6,187 bases of DNA from the NCBI GenBank assembly GCA_903842755.1, contig CAIMNF010000130.1, forward strand, positions 1 through 6,187, given 5' to 3'. Below the pieces are notes generated by a model. That model was not told where the DNA came from, ran no database searches, and worked only from the letters and a program-made list of their open reading frames with translations. The position numbers and the translations under genes are program-made. This document shows, piece by piece, positions 5,143 to 6,187 of this stretch (positions within the stretch are counted from its first letter, which is position 1; each line of letters begins with the position of its first letter). The DNA comes from Oligoflexia bacterium. Its GTDB lineage: Bacteria; Bdellovibrionota; UBA1018; CAIMNF01.

Positions 5143-6162
5143 TTACCGTGTTTTTTGATGGATCTGAAAATGCGATACTCCGGCCCGATGTTGTTCATAA
5201 TCTTTTGAAAATAAATGTGTTCCATCGTTTTTAGAGACAAAATAAAGAAAATCCGTTTGCTCGGGATAAAGGGCTGCCCGGATTGCCTCTGCACTGGGAT
5301 TAGAAATCGGACCTACCGGAAGAGCAGGGCAAGTATACGTATTGTACTCCGTGGGAGTCGTTAAATCGGTTTTATGAATAACCCCGTCATAGTGTTCCCA
5401 AATCCCATAAATGGTAGTTGGGTCGCTTTGAAGCCTCATCCGCTTCTTTAATCGGTTATGAAAGACCGAGCTAATAATGGGCCTTTCCATCGCGGCACCT
5501 GTTTCTTTTTCAATCATGGATGCAAGCGTAACCACTTGAAATCGACTCAAGCCAAGTTCCCGTGCCCGAGCGTCGTACTCGGGTGTCCATAGTTTTAAAA
5601 AAGCGTCCACCATTCGCTTTAGCACGGTTACTGCTTGATCCTTTTTTTCATAATAATAGGTGTTTGGAAATAAATAGCCCTCCAACGACTTCATCCCTTC
5701 GTGTCCCAGGCCAAACGAACTCATCAGGTCCGCGTTCCTCATGAGTTTTAAAAGTTGATCTTTTGGCCCCAATCCCCCGGCCTCTAACGATTCCGCAACT
5801 TGATAAATATTTTCGCCCTCGCGAACCAAAAGTTCGCGATGAATTCCAATTCCGCTTTGGAGAACTTTAAAAATTTGCTCAGGACTCATGCCAGGATTGA
5901 GTTCATACTCTGCGGCTTTAACTGCACCAAAGCTTTTGGTCAATTTACCCAGAATGTAAAACACATAGTGGTTGCGAATTACGCCAAGCGACTCTAGTCC
6001 TGTTGAAATTTCCAACGGGTGGGCGCCTCGATTTAAGTCATAAGAAAACTTTTGATTGGCCCGCGCACTATCCAAAGGAGTCTTAAAAAACCAAAATCCA
6101 TAGCTGATCGTGAAAAGGGCCACTATTAGGGTCGAGGCCAATACCCATTTAATGAGTTTCAT
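5143..6162 (-). CDS. mltG: Endolytic murein transglycosylase MltG (YceG-like)
   Basis: A 339-residue MltG, matching the E. coli length (340). MltG is an inner-membrane lytic transglycosylase that cuts nascent glycan strands within the chain and so sets strand length and releases them from synthesis. One membrane helix lies at about 7-26 after a short basic start (MKLIK), putting the enzyme in the periplasm. Residues 40-110 fit the LysM-like subdomain. The catalytic domain shows LASMIEKETG at 213-222 with Glu218, the same number as the E. coli catalytic glutamate. It continues with FHNRL at 234-238, LQSDPT at 244-249, YNTYTCPALPVGPISNP at 273-289, and FVSKNDGTHLFS at 308-319, followed by His325. 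The family's usual glycine after ISNP is Ser290 here, a mild change. The ATG at 6162 gives a clean signal anchor, though no good Shine-Dalgarno sequence is seen in the AT-rich 25 bases before it. It is the first gene of the mltG-dnaX-recR-mglA run visible here; its promoter may lie outside the window. Confidence 0.97.
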   Translation of the reverse strand: MKLIKWVLASTLIVALFTISYGFWFFKTPLDSARANQKFSYDLNRGAHPLEISTGLESLGVIRNHYVFYILGKLTKSFGAVKAAEYELNPGMSPEQIFKVLQSGIGIHRELLVREGENIYQVAESLEAGGLGPKDQLLKLMRNADLMSSFGLGHEGMKSLEGYLFPNTYYYEKKDQAVTVLKRMVDAFLKLWTPEYDARARELGLSRFQVVTLASMIEKETGAAMERPIISSVFHNRLKKRMRLQSDPTTIYGIWEHYDGVIHKTDLTTPTEYNTYTCPALPVGPISNPSAEAIRAALYPEQTDFLYFVSKNDGTHLFSKDYEQHRAGVSHFQIHQKTR

Positions 6163-6187
6163 TGTTTTTTAATAGAATAACCTAATT

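Noticed and set aside
5100..5294. A 64-codon minus-strand frame over the mltG end and the mltG-dnaX gap
   Set aside because: It is a frame shadow of the conserved MltG C-terminus, and its composition does not look like a real protein.

Overview
The window looks like a conserved chromosomal neighbourhood from a Gram-negative bacterium of moderate GC content. Seven genes read on the minus strand and one on the plus strand. The MglA closely follows the Myxococcus/Bdellovibrio type, and it sits directly behind dnaX and recR. Together with an outer-membrane type lipoprotein and a DksA, this suggests a deltaproteobacterium in the old sense, most likely Bdellovibrionota/Oligoflexia or a relative. 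The lineage is inferred from protein character and gene order, not from a marker gene.

Layout, in minus-strand transcription order from the right edge: mltG (6162-5143, peptidoglycan lytic transglycosylase), dnaX (5089-3446, clamp loader tau/gamma), recR (3449-2856, recombination mediator) and mglA (2845-2252, Ras-like polarity GTPase). These four are tightly spaced (53 bp, a 4-bp ATGA overlap, and 10 bp) and probably form one transcript. A 123-bp gap with a candidate extended -10 promoter follows. Then comes a second group: a DksA-family zinc-finger regulator (2128-1742), a small membrane-anchored four-cysteine protein of unknown function that overlaps its end (1758-1366), and a small lipoprotein (1331-951). 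Three tandem 13-bp repeats, each carrying an AAGGA Shine-Dalgarno core, lie across the junction before the lipoprotein. From the left edge, a plus-strand gene for an ATP-grasp ligase-like enzyme (36-941) converges on the lipoprotein gene with only 9 bp between the two stop codons.

The first group combines cell-wall glycan release (MltG), replication (DnaX), repair (RecR) and cell polarity (MglA). The second group combines transcription control by a DksA-like secondary-channel factor with two envelope proteins. No tRNA, rRNA, CRISPR array, insertion sequence, phage gene or recognisable defence system is visible. Every gene is intact and no stretch above 300 bases lacks a gene. The least explained parts are the ATP-grasp enzyme, the overlapping four-cysteine membrane protein and the repeat-built ribosome-binding region; nothing here amounts to a clear new multi-gene system.
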